DNA from: Rugamonas sp. A1-17
GTDB taxonomy: Bacteria; Pseudomonadota; Gammaproteobacteria; Burkholderiales; Burkholderiaceae_D
Length of the DNA: 64,000 nt
NCBI GenBank assembly: GCA_025548565.1
Contig: JAJLPB010000003.1
Location: 555,251-619,250 of the forward strand
Direction of reading: 5' to 3'
In this document: positions 1-9,206 of the stretch, piece by piece
Numbering within the stretch: the first letter of the stretch is position 1
Layout: every line of letters begins with the position of its first letter
The notes under the pieces: model-generated
What the model was told of the DNA's origin: nothing
The model's input: only the letters and a program-made list of their open reading frames with translations
The model's database searches: none
Position numbers and translations under genes: made by a program

Positions 1-18
1 CGTATTGCCCGCTTTTTC

Positions 19-1965
19 ATGCCCTTGCTGTCGCTGATCGCCCTGCTGATGGCGCGTCCCGCGCTGGCCGACGACGGCTTCCTCGAGCCCGATGTGGCCT
101 TCAAGTTCTCGGCCCGCATGATCGACGGCCATACGCTGTCGGTCAGCTTCCAGATCGCCGACGGCTACTACATGTACCGCGAGCGCTTCAAGTTCAGCGC
201 CAACGGCGCCAAGCTGGGTGCGCTGTCCATCCCGGCCGGCACCGTGCACTTCGATGAGACCTTCCAGAAGAACGTCGAGACCTATCGCAAGAGCGTCATC
301 ATGACCATGCCGGTCGAGGCCGACGGCCCGTTCACGCTGGTGGCGGTGGGGCAGGGCTGCTCGGACAAGGGCTTGTGCTACGCGCCGCAGGAATACAAGG
401 CTTCGCTGGTCGGTAGTGGTTCGGTGCCGCTGCCTGCCGGGACCGCTGGCGTTCCCGTGAGCGCCGTCGGCGGCGGCCAGACAACGGCGCGCGCAGCCGT
501 CCCGATTCAGGCCGCCCCGGCCGCTACAGCGGCTGCGGCCTCGGCGGCCGGCATCACGCCTGCCGCAGGCGCGACCGCCGTGCCCAGCGCAGCCGTCAGC
601 GAAGGCAAGCCCGCCGCAGTGACGCCGGGTGTCACCATCCGCGCCATCCCGCAACCGGTCACCACCGTCCTGCCGCCGCTGGCGGCGCCGTCGGCAGCCG
701 CCGCGCCGGCCGACGATGCCGGCCGTCTCGAAGCCGCCCTCAAATCCGGCAGGCTGCTGCTGATCCTGCCGCTGTTCGCCTTGCTGGGCCTGGGCCTGTC
801 GTTCACGCCGTGCGTGCTGCCGATGGTGCCCATCCTGTCCTCCATCATCGTCGGCGAGGGCGCCAACACCAGCCGGACGCGGGGCCTGTTGTTGTCGGTC
901 GCGTACTCGCTCGGCATGGCCATCGTCTACACCGCGCTGGGCGTTGGCGCCGGCCTCGCCGGCGCCGGCCTGGCCGCCGCGTTGCAGAATGCCTGGGTGC
1001 TGGGATCCTTCGCCCTGCTGATGGCCGGACTGTCGCTGTCGATGTTCGGCTACTACGAGCTGCAGGTGCCGGCCGCGCTGCAGTCCAAGCTGAGCACGGT
1101 GTCGAACCGCCAATCTTCCGGCAAGCTGGCCGGGGTGTTCGTGATGGGAGCGATCTCCGCGCTGATCGTCGGCCCATGCGTGGCCGCGCCGCTGGCCGCC
1201 GCACTGCTGTACATCAGCCAGAGCCGCGACGTCGTCATCGGCGGCAGCGCGCTGTTCGCCATGGCGGTCGGCATGAGCGTGCCCCTGATACTGGTGGGTG
1301 TATCGGCCGGGGCCTTGCTGCCGCGCGCCGGCGTGTGGATGGACGCGGTCAAGCGTTTCTTCGGCGTGCTGATGCTGGCGATGGGCTGGTGGCTGGTGTC
1401 GCCGGTACTGCCGGCGGCCGTGCAAATGGTAGGCTGGGCGGCGCTGCTGACCGGCTACGGCGTCTATCTGCTGGCGCGCCGCGGCAAATGGGTGGCCAAG
1501 TCGGTCGGCGTCATCGCCGCCGTGCTGGGCCTGATGCAACTGGTGGGCGTGGCCAGCGGCGGACGCGATCCGCTGGCGCCGCTGGCCCACCTGGGCGCCA
1601 AGCATGAAACGCTGGCGTTCCAGCGCATCAAGACCGTGCAGCAGCTGGATGCGCTGCTGGCCCAGACCGGCGGCCGCACCGTCATGCTGGACTTCTATGC
1701 CGACTGGTGCGTGTCCTGCAAGGAAATGGAAAAGCTGACCTTCGTCGATCCGCAGGTGCGCGCCAAGCTGGCCAACAGCCTGCTGCTGCAAGTGGACGTG
1801 ACCGCCAACGACGCCGACGACAAAGCCATGCTGAAACGCTTCGGCTTGTTCGGCCCGCCGGGCATCATCCTGTTCGACAAGCAGGGCAGGGAAATCGACG
1901 GCGCCCGCGTCATCGGTTTCCAGGACGCGGCGAAATTCACCGCATCCCTGTCACGCCTGAACTAA
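19..1965 (+). CDS. dsbD: Thiol:disulfide interchange protein DsbD
   Basis: DsbD carries electrons from cytoplasmic thioredoxin across the inner membrane to periplasmic thiol-disulfide proteins such as DsbC and cytochrome c maturation factors. All three parts are visible. A signal peptide is followed by an N-terminal periplasmic domain with the pair C114/C120 (GCSDKGLC). After an Ala/Pro-rich linker (about 140-235) comes a hydrophobic core with one Cys in each half, C265 (FTPCVLP) and C387 (VGPCVAAP). A C-terminal thioredoxin-like domain has C564-V-S-C567. The reading frame is open to base 1 of the window, so a start a few codons further upstream is possible, but the ATG at 19 leads directly into a good signal peptide (LLSLIALLMARPALA). 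The length, 648 residues, is slightly above the usual size because of the linker. The gene ends 4 bp before the convergent Spy-like gene. The ccs cytochrome c genes in this window are plausible clients. Confidence 0.95.
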   Translation: MPLLSLIALLMARPALADDGFLEPDVAFKFSARMIDGHTLSVSFQIADGYYMYRERFKFSANGAKLGALSIPAGTVHFDETFQKNVETYRKSVIMTMPVEADGPFTLVAVGQGCSDKGLCYAPQEYKASLVGSGSVPLPAGTAGVPVSAVGGGQTTARAAVPIQAAPAATAAAASAAGITPAAGATAVPSAAVSEGKPAAVTPGVTIRAIPQPVTTVLPPLAAPSAAAAPADDAGRLEAALKSGRLLLILPLFALLGLGLSFTPCVLPMVPILSSIIVGEGANTSRTRGLLLSVAYSLGMAIVYTALGVGAGLAGAGLAAALQNAWVLGSFALLMAGLSLSMFGYYELQVPAALQSKLSTVSNRQSSGKLAGVFVMGAISALIVGPCVAAPLAAALLYISQSRDVVIGGSALFAMAVGMSVPLILVGVSAGALLPRAGVWMDAVKRFFGVLMLAMGWWLVSPVLPAAVQMVGWAALLTGYGVYLLARRGKWVAKSVGVIAAVLGLMQLVGVASGGRDPLAPLAHLGAKHETLAFQRIKTVQQLDALLAQTGGRTVMLDFYADWCVSCKEMEKLTFVDPQVRAKLANSLLLQVDVTANDADDKAMLKRFGLFGPPGIILFDKQGREIDGARVIGFQDAAKFTASLSRLN

Positions 1966-1969
1966 GAAC

Positions 1970-2467
1970 TCAGCCCTTGTGGCCGGCCCAGCCGCCGCGA
2001 GGGCCGGCATGCCCGCCGTGCGCGCCGCCCATAGTATGGTCGTCGAAGATGGCTTTCTGCTCGGCCGTCAGCTGGCTGTAGAAGGCCGTCAGCGCGGTCA
2101 GGTGGGCTTCCATCTTGGCCTGGTGCTGCTTGCTCAGGTCAAGCATCTTGGCCAGCCGGTCGGGCGCCGACATCTGAGCGATGGCCGCGCGGTCCGGCAT
2201 CATGCCACCGGTCGCGGCCGGCGCGATCGCCGCCTGGTAGCTGGCCCACGCCGACTCCTGCTGCGCGGTCAGCTTCAGCAGGTCGTGCAGCTTGGCCTGG
2301 CGCTTGGCGAACATCTCCGCCATCTTGGCCTGCATCTGCTCGCGGTTGACGGTGGCGCCATGGCGGCCGGCCGCCGGAGCCGCGTTGTCCATCTGCGTCT
2401 GGGCCTGGGCCGCTGCCATGCCCACCACGGTAAAACCGATCAATATGCTTTTGCGTAACACGTTCAT
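1970..2467 (-). CDS. Spy/CpxP-family (LTXXQ) periplasmic protein
   Basis: A small secreted protein of 165 residues. The signal peptide ends near residue 23 (AAAQAQ), followed by a mature part rich in Gln, Met, Ala and His that is predicted to be helical. Two LTxxQ-like motifs are present, LTAQQ and LTAEQ, which define the Spy/CpxP family of periplasmic chaperones and stress sensors. The C-terminus is Gly/His-rich (HGGHAGPRGG), which could bind metal. The frame stays open upstream to 2635, but the ATG at 2467 is chosen because it has an AGAGGAA ribosome-binding site and starts a clean signal peptide. The gene is transcribed away from a response regulator/histidine kinase pair, the arrangement known for cpxP-cpxRA. 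It is probably controlled by that pair; the family assignment is firm, the regulation is inferred. Confidence 0.85.
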   Translation of the reverse strand: MNVLRKSILIGFTVVGMAAAQAQTQMDNAAPAAGRHGATVNREQMQAKMAEMFAKRQAKLHDLLKLTAQQESAWASYQAAIAPAATGGMMPDRAAIAQMSAPDRLAKMLDLSKQHQAKMEAHLTALTAFYSQLTAEQKAIFDDHTMGGAHGGHAGPRGGWAGHKG

Positions 2468-2663
2468 GGTCGTTCCTCTATCGTTGAAAGTTGAGTATCG
2501 CGATGCACGGGCAGCGCGCTTGAACCCATAGTGGCAGCGCAAGGTTGCCACGAAGTTTCGCAGTTTGCGGATTTTGTATCCAGATGTTTCGTCACTGGAG
2601 AGATATACAAGACGATACAATTGGTGATTGGTCACGCGCCGGCTAACTGGGGATAATTAGCAT
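2468..2663. promoter_or_regulatory. Divergent promoter region with repeated ATACAA boxes
   Basis: This 196-bp divergent region separates the Spy-like gene from the response regulator. It holds ATACAA at 2605-2610 and again at 2615-2620, on the same strand and spaced exactly 10 bp, plus an inverted copy (TTGTAT) at 2574-2579. OmpR-family regulators bind direct repeats of about one helical turn, so these are candidate binding sites for the adjacent regulator. No footprint or consensus supports this beyond the sequence itself. Confidence 0.45.
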
Positions 2664-3392
2664 ATGGAACCCACATCAACTATCTTGATCGTCGATGACG
2701 ATCGCGACATCCGCACCCTGCTGGCCGATTACCTCGAATCGAACGGCTACCGCGCCCTGTGCGCAGCCGACGGCGCCGCCATGTGGAAGCTGCTCGACGA
2801 GGCCCGGCCCGAACTGGTCGTGCTCGACCTCAACCTGCCTGGCGACGACGGCCTGACCCTGTGCCGCAAACTGCGCGCCCACTCCACGCTGCCGGTCATC
2901 ATGCTGACCGCCCGCAACGAGCCGCTGGACCGCATCCTCGGCCTGGAGATGGGCGCCGACGATTACCTGCCCAAGCCGTTCGAGCCGCGCGAGCTGCTGG
3001 CGCGCATCCGCAGCGTCCTGCGGCGCAGCAACGCCATGCCGGTCGGCAGCGGCGCCGAGAAGGCGCAGCTGATGCGCTTCTCCGGCTGGACACTGGACCT
3101 GACCGCGCGCCACCTGCTCAATCCGGACGGCATCGTCATCATGCTGTCGGGCGCCGAGTTCCGCCTGCTCAAGGTCTTCCTCGAGCATCCGAACCGCGTG
3201 CTCAACCGCGACCAGCTGCTCAACCTCACCCAGGGCCGCGACGCCGATCCCTTCGACCGCTCGATCGACATCCAGATCAGCCGCCTGCGCCAGAAGCTGG
3301 GCGAGGACGCGCGCCTGCCGCAAATCATCAAGACCGTGCGCAACGGCGGCTACGTGCTGGCCGGCACCGTCACCGTGGAGTCGCAGGCGTGA
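2664..3392 (+). CDS. OmpR-family two-component response regulator
   Basis: A transcription regulator of 242 residues. The receiver domain (about 6-118) shows the acidic pocket DDD at 11-13, the phospho-acceptor D55 (VVLDLNLPG), the switch T82 (MLTAR) and K104 (LPKPFEP). The C-terminal winged-helix domain (about 140-235) has the typical end (IDIQISRLRQKLGED and TVRNGGYVL). It overlaps the downstream histidine kinase start by 4 bp (GTGA), which implies translational coupling. With the divergent Spy-like gene and the RND pump downstream of the kinase, the context resembles BaeR or CpxR envelope-stress control. The exact orthology cannot be settled from sequence reading alone. Confidence 0.93.
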   Translation: MEPTSTILIVDDDRDIRTLLADYLESNGYRALCAADGAAMWKLLDEARPELVVLDLNLPGDDGLTLCRKLRAHSTLPVIMLTARNEPLDRILGLEMGADDYLPKPFEPRELLARIRSVLRRSNAMPVGSGAEKAQLMRFSGWTLDLTARHLLNPDGIVIMLSGAEFRLLKVFLEHPNRVLNRDQLLNLTQGRDADPFDRSIDIQISRLRQKLGEDARLPQIIKTVRNGGYVLAGTVTVESQA

Positions 3393-4744
3393 AAGCTTTC
3401 TTCGGCTCGATGACCGGGCGCGTATTCCTGATCCTGCTGCTCGGTATCGTCGCCTCGGCGGCGCTGACCCAGTGGCTGGCGGTGGGCGAACGCGTGCGGG
3501 CACTGGAGCGCTACCGCGACTTCCACGCGCTCGAGCGCGCCGAACAGCTGATCACGACCGCCGACGTGCTGCCCGAAGCGTCGCGCCCGACCTACCTGCG
3601 CATGGCCACCCGCGGCACCGTCAGGTTGCAGGCCACCGACCTGCCGCTGGCCACGGCCCTGCCGCCGACCGAGTTCTCCGCCACCTTGCAGCAGCGCCTC
3701 GGCGACGGCTACCAGCTGGCCCCGCTGGCCGAACACCCGGCCGCGTGCGACCTGCCGCGCAAGAGCAGCAACATCTTCGCACCCAGCCAGTGGCGCGGCA
3801 CCTGCGAGACCATGAACGTGCGCCTGCACGACGGCCAGGTGCTCAAGCTGTCGGTGCTGCCGCCGCGCGCGCCGCCGCCGTCCGGCCACAGCGAGCTGCT
3901 GGCCATCCTGCCTTTCCTGGTCTGCATCGCCGCGCTGGCCTACCTGGTCACGCGCATGACGGTGCGTCCGCTCAAGCGGCTGGCGCAGGCCGCCAAGGAC
4001 CTGGGCAACGACATCAATCACGCGCCGGTCGCGCTGAGCGGTGCGGTCGAGATCCGCCAGGCCAGCGCCGCCTTCAACGCCATGCAGGCACGCATCCGCC
4101 AGCACATCATGCAGCGCACGCAGATGCTGGCCGCCATCACCCACGACCTGCAGACGCCGCTCACCCGGCTGCGCCTGCGGCTGGAAAAAGTCAGCGACCA
4201 CGAACTGCAGCAGCGCCTGATCGAGGACCTGTCGGCGATGCAGCAGATGGTCAAGGAAGGCCTGGACCTGGCGCGCAGCATGGACACCACCGAAACCATG
4301 CAGGCGCTCGATCTCGACGCGCTGCTCGACAGCGTTTGCAGCGACGCCACCGACGGCGGCCAGCCGGTCGAACTGCGCGGGCGCGCGGCGATGGCGCTGA
4401 TGGGCCGGCCGATGGCGATCCGCCGCTGCCTGGTCAATCTGATCGACAACGCCGTCAAGTACGGCCACTACGCCAACGTGACGGTCGAGCGCATGGTGGG
4501 CGCGGCGCGCATCCGCATCCGCGATGGCGGCCCCGGCATCGATCCGGACCAGATGGCGCGCGTGTTCGAGCCGTTCTACCGCATCGAAACCTCGCGCTCG
4601 CGCGAGTCCGGCGGCACCGGCCTGGGCCTGACCATCGCCCGCAACATCGCCGAGCAGCACGGCGCCAATGTCATGCTGGCCAACCACGCCGACGGCGGCC
4701 TGGAGGTGACGCTGATCGTGCCGGAATACTACGCCGGCGCCTGA
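3389..4744 (+). CDS. Sensor histidine kinase, partner of the adjacent OmpR-type regulator
   Basis: A membrane sensor kinase of 451 residues. An N-terminal membrane helix (about 8-30) is followed by a periplasmic region of about 140 residues, a second helix (about 172-192), a HAMP domain and a HisKA domain with phospho-acceptor H252 (ITHDLQTPLTRLR). The ATPase domain contains the N box (NLIDNAVKYG, N354), the G1 box DGGPGI near 379 and the G2 box GGTGLGL near 410. The start is the GTG at 3389, overlapping the regulator stop codon; no better start lies upstream in this frame because it would fall inside the regulator gene. A TM-periplasm-TM layout suits a sensor of envelope signals. The RND adaptor gene begins 99 bp downstream. 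Confidence 0.92.
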   Translation: MKAFFGSMTGRVFLILLLGIVASAALTQWLAVGERVRALERYRDFHALERAEQLITTADVLPEASRPTYLRMATRGTVRLQATDLPLATALPPTEFSATLQQRLGDGYQLAPLAEHPAACDLPRKSSNIFAPSQWRGTCETMNVRLHDGQVLKLSVLPPRAPPPSGHSELLAILPFLVCIAALAYLVTRMTVRPLKRLAQAAKDLGNDINHAPVALSGAVEIRQASAAFNAMQARIRQHIMQRTQMLAAITHDLQTPLTRLRLRLEKVSDHELQQRLIEDLSAMQQMVKEGLDLARSMDTTETMQALDLDALLDSVCSDATDGGQPVELRGRAAMALMGRPMAIRRCLVNLIDNAVKYGHYANVTVERMVGAARIRIRDGGPGIDPDQMARVFEPFYRIETSRSRESGGTGLGLTIARNIAEQHGANVMLANHADGGLEVTLIVPEYYAGA

Positions 4745-4843
4745 ATCCGCGCACCGCGGTTTTTCCAGTAAATACTGTGCGACAATATTCCGCCTTGTCC
4801 AGGGTGGTAATGTTTTTCGACAGTAAACCTAGTTTAAAAAACA

Positions 4844-5986
4844 ATGAAAAAATCTTCCTTAGCAGTTCTGGTCGGCGCCATCGCCGTGGTCGGTGGCGGC
4901 GTCTGGTACGCGACGCATCAAACGGCCGAGCCGCCGAAGGGGCAGGGCCAGGGCCAGCAGGGCCCGACCACCGTCAGCGTGATCGCGCCGGTGCGCCAGG
5001 ACGTGCCCGTGGTGCTGCAAGCGAACGGCACCGTCACACCGATCAGCACGGTGGACCTGCATCCGCAAACCACCAGCACCATCGCCAAGGTGCACATCAA
5101 GGAAGGGCAGTTCGTCAAATCGGGCGAGCTGATGTTCACGCTGGACGACCGCAGCGAGCGCGCCAACGTCGACAAGGCGCAGGCCCAGGTCGCGCGCGAC
5201 CAGGCCGCGCTGGCCGACTACGAGCGCCAGTACAAGCGCGCGCAGGAACTGCTGGCCAAGAGCTTCATCGCGCAGGGCGCGGTCGACACGCTGAAGAGCC
5301 AGGTCGACTCGGCGCGCGCGCTGCTGCAGGCCGACATCGCCGCCGCCCGCTCGGTGGGCGTGGACGCCAGCTACACCGCGATCCGCTCGCCGATGAGCGG
5401 CCGCGTCGGCGCCATCAACGTCTATCCGGGCAGCCTGGTGCAGCTGGCCACGTCGCTCACCACCATCACCCAGCTCGATCCGATCAACGTCGCCTTCACC
5501 TTGCCGGAGTCGGCGCTGGCCGGCCTGCTGCAGGCGCAGCATGAGGGCGCGGTGCCGGTCAAGGTGGTGCAGGGCGGCGGCCAGGAGATCAATGGCGCGC
5601 TGAGCTTCATCGACAACACGGTCGACCCGGTCGCCGGCGTGATCCGCGTGAAGGCCCAGTTCGACAACAAGGACACCAAACTGTGGCCGGGCCAGTACGT
5701 CAACACCAAGCTGGTCTCGCAGGTGCTGAAGGACGCCATGGTGATCCCGCAGAACGCCATCATCAGCAACACGCGCGGCACCTTCATCTACGCGGTCGAC
5801 GCCGACCACGCCGCCAAGGTGGTCAACATCAAGCGCGTGTACTCGTTCGGCGACAACGCCGCCGTGACCGGCCTGAGCGGCAACGAGCAAGTCATCGTCG
5901 ACGGCAAGCAGAACCTGCGGCCGGGCGGCAAGGTGCGTATCGCCGGGGCCGACAAGCCCGTCGACGCGACCAAACAGAAGGGCTGA
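4844..5986 (+). CDS. RND efflux periplasmic adaptor (MdtA/AcrA-like membrane fusion protein)
   Basis: The 380-residue adaptor links an inner-membrane RND pump to an outer-membrane channel. It has an uncleaved or signal-type N-terminal hydrophobic helix (about 5-22) and a short Gly/Gln-rich linker. The lipoyl half-motif follows (GTVTPISTVDLHPQ), then a coiled-coil hairpin (about 105-170), the second lipoyl half (YTAIRSPMSGRVGAI) and beta-barrel and membrane-proximal domains. It lacks an obvious lipobox. The stop is 2 bp upstream of the permease ATG, so the two genes are surely one operon. No outer-membrane factor gene follows, so a TolC-like protein encoded elsewhere is presumably used. The 99-bp gap after the kinase is AT-rich and may hold its own promoter. 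Confidence 0.93.
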   Translation: MKKSSLAVLVGAIAVVGGGVWYATHQTAEPPKGQGQGQQGPTTVSVIAPVRQDVPVVLQANGTVTPISTVDLHPQTTSTIAKVHIKEGQFVKSGELMFTLDDRSERANVDKAQAQVARDQAALADYERQYKRAQELLAKSFIAQGAVDTLKSQVDSARALLQADIAAARSVGVDASYTAIRSPMSGRVGAINVYPGSLVQLATSLTTITQLDPINVAFTLPESALAGLLQAQHEGAVPVKVVQGGGQEINGALSFIDNTVDPVAGVIRVKAQFDNKDTKLWPGQYVNTKLVSQVLKDAMVIPQNAIISNTRGTFIYAVDADHAAKVVNIKRVYSFGDNAAVTGLSGNEQVIVDGKQNLRPGGKVRIAGADKPVDATKQKG

Positions 5987-5988
5987 GC

Positions 5989-8900
5989 ATGAACCTTTCC
6001 GAGTTATGCATCCGCCGGCCGGTGATGGTGGTGCTGCTGTCGCTGACGCTGATCCTGGCCGGCGTGCTGTCGTACTTCTACATCCCGGTGGCCGCGCTGC
6101 CGAGCTATAACACGCCGGTCATCAACGTCTCGGCCGACCTGCCGGGCGCCGCGCCGGACACGATGGCCTCGTCCGTCGCGCTGCCGCTGGAGAAGCAGTT
6201 CTCCACCATCGCCGGCCTGTCGCTGATCACCTCCACCAACACGCTGGGCAATTCCTCGCTGACGCTGGAGTTCGACCCCAGCGTCAACGTCAACGAAGCG
6301 GCGGTGGATGTGCAGGCCGCGCTGCTGCGCGCCCAGCGCCAGTTGCCGATCGAGATGACCGACCTGCCGTCCTACCGCAAGGTCAACCCGGCCGACGCGC
6401 CGGTGCTGTTCATGACGATGAACTCGCCATCGCTGACGCTGGCCGAACTGAACGACTACGCCGAAAACCTGATCGCGCCCAGCCTGTCGACCCTGCCGGG
6501 CGTGGCGCAGGTCAGCGTCAACGGCCAGAAGCGTTTCGCCGTGCGCGTGCGCGCCAAGTCCGAGCTGATGAACGCCCGCAACCTGACGCTGGATGAATTG
6601 CAGCAGGCGATCAAGTCGGCCAACGCCAACACGCCGCTGGGGATTTTGGACGGTCCGAGCCAGACCTTGACCATCCAGGGCAATGCCCAGCTGATGAAGG
6701 CCTCCGAGTTCGCCGAGCTGATCGTCGCCCAGCGCAACGGCCAGCCGGTGCGCCTGAAGGACGTGGCCACGGTCGAGGACAGCTTCCAGTCGGTCAAGAC
6801 CGCCGGCAGCTACAACGGCGAGCGCTCCATCGTGCTGCTGGTGCAGCGCCAGCCGGACGCCAACACCGTGCAGGTGGTGGACGGCGTGCGCCGCCTGCTG
6901 CCGCGCTTCAAGAACCAGCTGCCGGCCTCGATCAACATCAACCTGGTCAATGACCGTTCGGTGTCGATCCGCGAAGCCATCCACGACGTCAACCTGACGC
7001 TGCTGCTGACCATCTTCCTGGTGGTGCTGGTGATCTTCCTGTTCCTGCGCCGCGCGGCCGCCACCTTCATCCCGGCCATCACGATGCCGATCTCGCTGCT
7101 GGGCGCGCTGGCCTTGCTGTACGCCTTCGGCTACAGCCTCGACAACGTCTCCCTGCTCGGCATCACCTTGGCGGTCGGCCTGGTGGTGGACGACGCCATC
7201 GTGGTGCTGGAGAACATCGTCCGTCACATCGAGCTCGGCAAGAAGCCGCTGCAGGCCGCGCTGGTGGGCGCCAAGGAAATGGGCTTCACCATCATCTCGA
7301 TCTCGGTCTCGCTGGTGGCCGTGTTCATCCCGATCTTCTTCATGCCCGGCGTGATCGGCTTGATGTTCCATGAATTCGCCGTGGTGGTGGCGCTGTCGGT
7401 GCTGGTGTCGGCCGCGGTGTCGCTGATGCTGGTGCCGATGCTGGCCAGCCGCCTGCTGCCGGCCGACGCCATCGATCCCGAGCACGACAAGGGCGGCTTC
7501 ATCGGCCGCTGGTTCGAGACCGGCTTCACCGCGCTGCGCAACGGCTACGTGCGCACGCTCGACATCGCGCTGCACCACCGCTACCTCGTGCTGCTGGCGG
7601 CGATCGGCACCTTCGCGCTGACGGCGGTGCTGTACATGACCATCCCGAAAGGCTTCTTCCCCGAGGAAGACCTGGGCCAGATCCGCGTCAACACCGAGGC
7701 GTCGGAAGACATCTCCTCGTCCTCGCTGATGGAATTGCAGGAGCGCGTGGCGGCCGTCATCAAGGCCGACCCCAACGTGCAGGACGTGACCTCGTTTGTC
7801 GGCGGCGGCAACAGCGGCCGCATGTTCCTGGTGCTCAAGCCGCGCGGCCAGCGCCAGAAAATGCCGCAGGTGCTCGACAGCCTGCGCAAGGCCACCAAGT
7901 CGGTGGCCGGCATCTCCGTCTACCTGAGCCCGGTGCAGAACCTGCAGCTGGGCGGACGCCAGTCCAAGAGCCGCTACCAGTACACGCTGCAATCGGTCAG
8001 CCCTGGCGCGCTCAACGACTGGGCGCAGAAGTACCTGGACAAGCTGCGCGCCGATCCCGACTTCCGCGACGTCACCAGCGATTCGCAGAACAAGGGCCTG
8101 CAAGCGTCGCTGAAGATCGACCGCGACAAGGCCAACAACCTCGGCGTGGCCATCGGCGACATCCGCACCGCGCTCTACCTGGCTTTCGGCGAGCGGCAGG
8201 TGTCGACCATCTACTCGCCGGCCGCCAGCTACTACGTGATCCTGGAGGCGGCCACCGCCGACCGCCAGTTCGACGACGCGCTGACCCGCATCTCGGTGCG
8301 CAACAAGAGCGGCAACCTGGTGCAGCTGTCCAGCTTTGCCACGGTCGAGCGCACCATCGGCCCGACCGCCGTCAACCACCAGGGCCAGCTGCAGGCGATC
8401 ACGCTGTCGTTCAACCTGGCGCCGGACGTCCCGCTGGGCAAGGCCACCGCCAAGATCGACCAGATGGGCATGGAGATGCACCTGCCGCCGTCCATCATCA
8501 CCAACTACGGCGGCGACGCGGCGGTGTTCCAGAGCTCGCAGGGCAGCCAGCTGATCCTGATCATCGCCGCGCTGGGCGTGATCTACGTGCTGCTGGGCGT
8601 GCTGTACGAGAGCTACATCCACCCGCTGACCATCCTGGCCGGCCTGCCGTCGGCCGCCGTGGGCGCCTTGCTGACGCTGCGCTTGTTCAACCTGGACCTG
8701 ACGATGATCGCCATCATCGGCATCCTGATGCTGATCGGTATCGTCAAGAAGAACGCCATCATGATGATCGACTTCGCGCTGCACGTGCAGCGCAACGAGG
8801 GCCGCACGCCGGCCGAGGCGATCCGCGAAGCCTGCGTGCTGCGCTTCCGCCCGATCATGATGACCACCATGGCCGCGCTGATGGGCGCCTTGCCGATCGC

Positions 8901-9135
8901 GCTCGGCCTGGGCGCCGGCGCCGAGTTGCGCCAGCCGCTGGGCCTGGCCGTGGTGGGCGGCCTGATCTTCTCGCAGGTGATCACGCTGTACATCACGCCG
9001 GTCATCTACCTGTTCCTCGACAAGTACAGCGGCACCGGCCCGATGAGCGACGACGAGCTGGCGGCCGGCGACGTGCCTCCGGCCCCGGGTGTGCACGCCG
9101 TACCACTGAAGGCCGTGAACACCGTCAAGCATTGA
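5989..9135 (+). CDS. RND multidrug efflux permease, MdtC-like
   Basis: A proton-driven RND exporter of 1048 residues, the usual family length. It begins with the amphipathic helix and first membrane span typical of the family (CIRRPVMVVLLSLTL). The proton-relay aspartates D401 and D402 lie in GLVVDDAIVVLEN. Two large periplasmic loops separate the two membrane halves. Segments such as YRKVNPADAPV and LPGAAPDTMASSVA resemble MdtC/MuxB more than AcrB; this is a family-level judgement from memory. Only one permease is encoded, whereas MdtB/MdtC in E. coli work as a pair. The ATG at 5989 follows the adaptor stop by 2 bp. Substrates cannot be read from the sequence; in the MdtABC family they include bile salts, novobiocin and metals. 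Confidence 0.94.
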   Translation: MNLSELCIRRPVMVVLLSLTLILAGVLSYFYIPVAALPSYNTPVINVSADLPGAAPDTMASSVALPLEKQFSTIAGLSLITSTNTLGNSSLTLEFDPSVNVNEAAVDVQAALLRAQRQLPIEMTDLPSYRKVNPADAPVLFMTMNSPSLTLAELNDYAENLIAPSLSTLPGVAQVSVNGQKRFAVRVRAKSELMNARNLTLDELQQAIKSANANTPLGILDGPSQTLTIQGNAQLMKASEFAELIVAQRNGQPVRLKDVATVEDSFQSVKTAGSYNGERSIVLLVQRQPDANTVQVVDGVRRLLPRFKNQLPASININLVNDRSVSIREAIHDVNLTLLLTIFLVVLVIFLFLRRAAATFIPAITMPISLLGALALLYAFGYSLDNVSLLGITLAVGLVVDDAIVVLENIVRHIELGKKPLQAALVGAKEMGFTIISISVSLVAVFIPIFFMPGVIGLMFHEFAVVVALSVLVSAAVSLMLVPMLASRLLPADAIDPEHDKGGFIGRWFETGFTALRNGYVRTLDIALHHRYLVLLAAIGTFALTAVLYMTIPKGFFPEEDLGQIRVNTEASEDISSSSLMELQERVAAVIKADPNVQDVTSFVGGGNSGRMFLVLKPRGQRQKMPQVLDSLRKATKSVAGISVYLSPVQNLQLGGRQSKSRYQYTLQSVSPGALNDWAQKYLDKLRADPDFRDVTSDSQNKGLQASLKIDRDKANNLGVAIGDIRTALYLAFGERQVSTIYSPAASYYVILEAATADRQFDDALTRISVRNKSGNLVQLSSFATVERTIGPTAVNHQGQLQAITLSFNLAPDVPLGKATAKIDQMGMEMHLPPSIITNYGGDAAVFQSSQGSQLILIIAALGVIYVLLGVLYESYIHPLTILAGLPSAAVGALLTLRLFNLDLTMIAIIGILMLIGIVKKNAIMMIDFALHVQRNEGRTPAEAIREACVLRFRPIMMTTMAALMGALPIALGLGAGAELRQPLGLAVVGGLIFSQVITLYITPVIYLFLDKYSGTGPMSDDELAAGDVPPAPGVHAVPLKAVNTVKH

Positions 9136-9206
9136 GCGGTCACAAGTTGCTCTGAAGACTGTCTATTTATCATGGGAAAGTTGACCACGATAAAGGACGG
9201 ATGAAG

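Noticed and set aside
2759..3388. N-terminal extension of the histidine kinase frame into the regulator gene
   Set aside because: This part reads as Arg/Pro-rich nonsense in a frame that overlaps the regulator; the real start is the GTG at 3389.
6004..9132. A 1042-codon minus-strand frame opposite the RND permease
   Set aside because: The product is His/Asp/Gln-rich with no recognisable motif; the plus strand encodes a full RND protein with the proton-relay residues.
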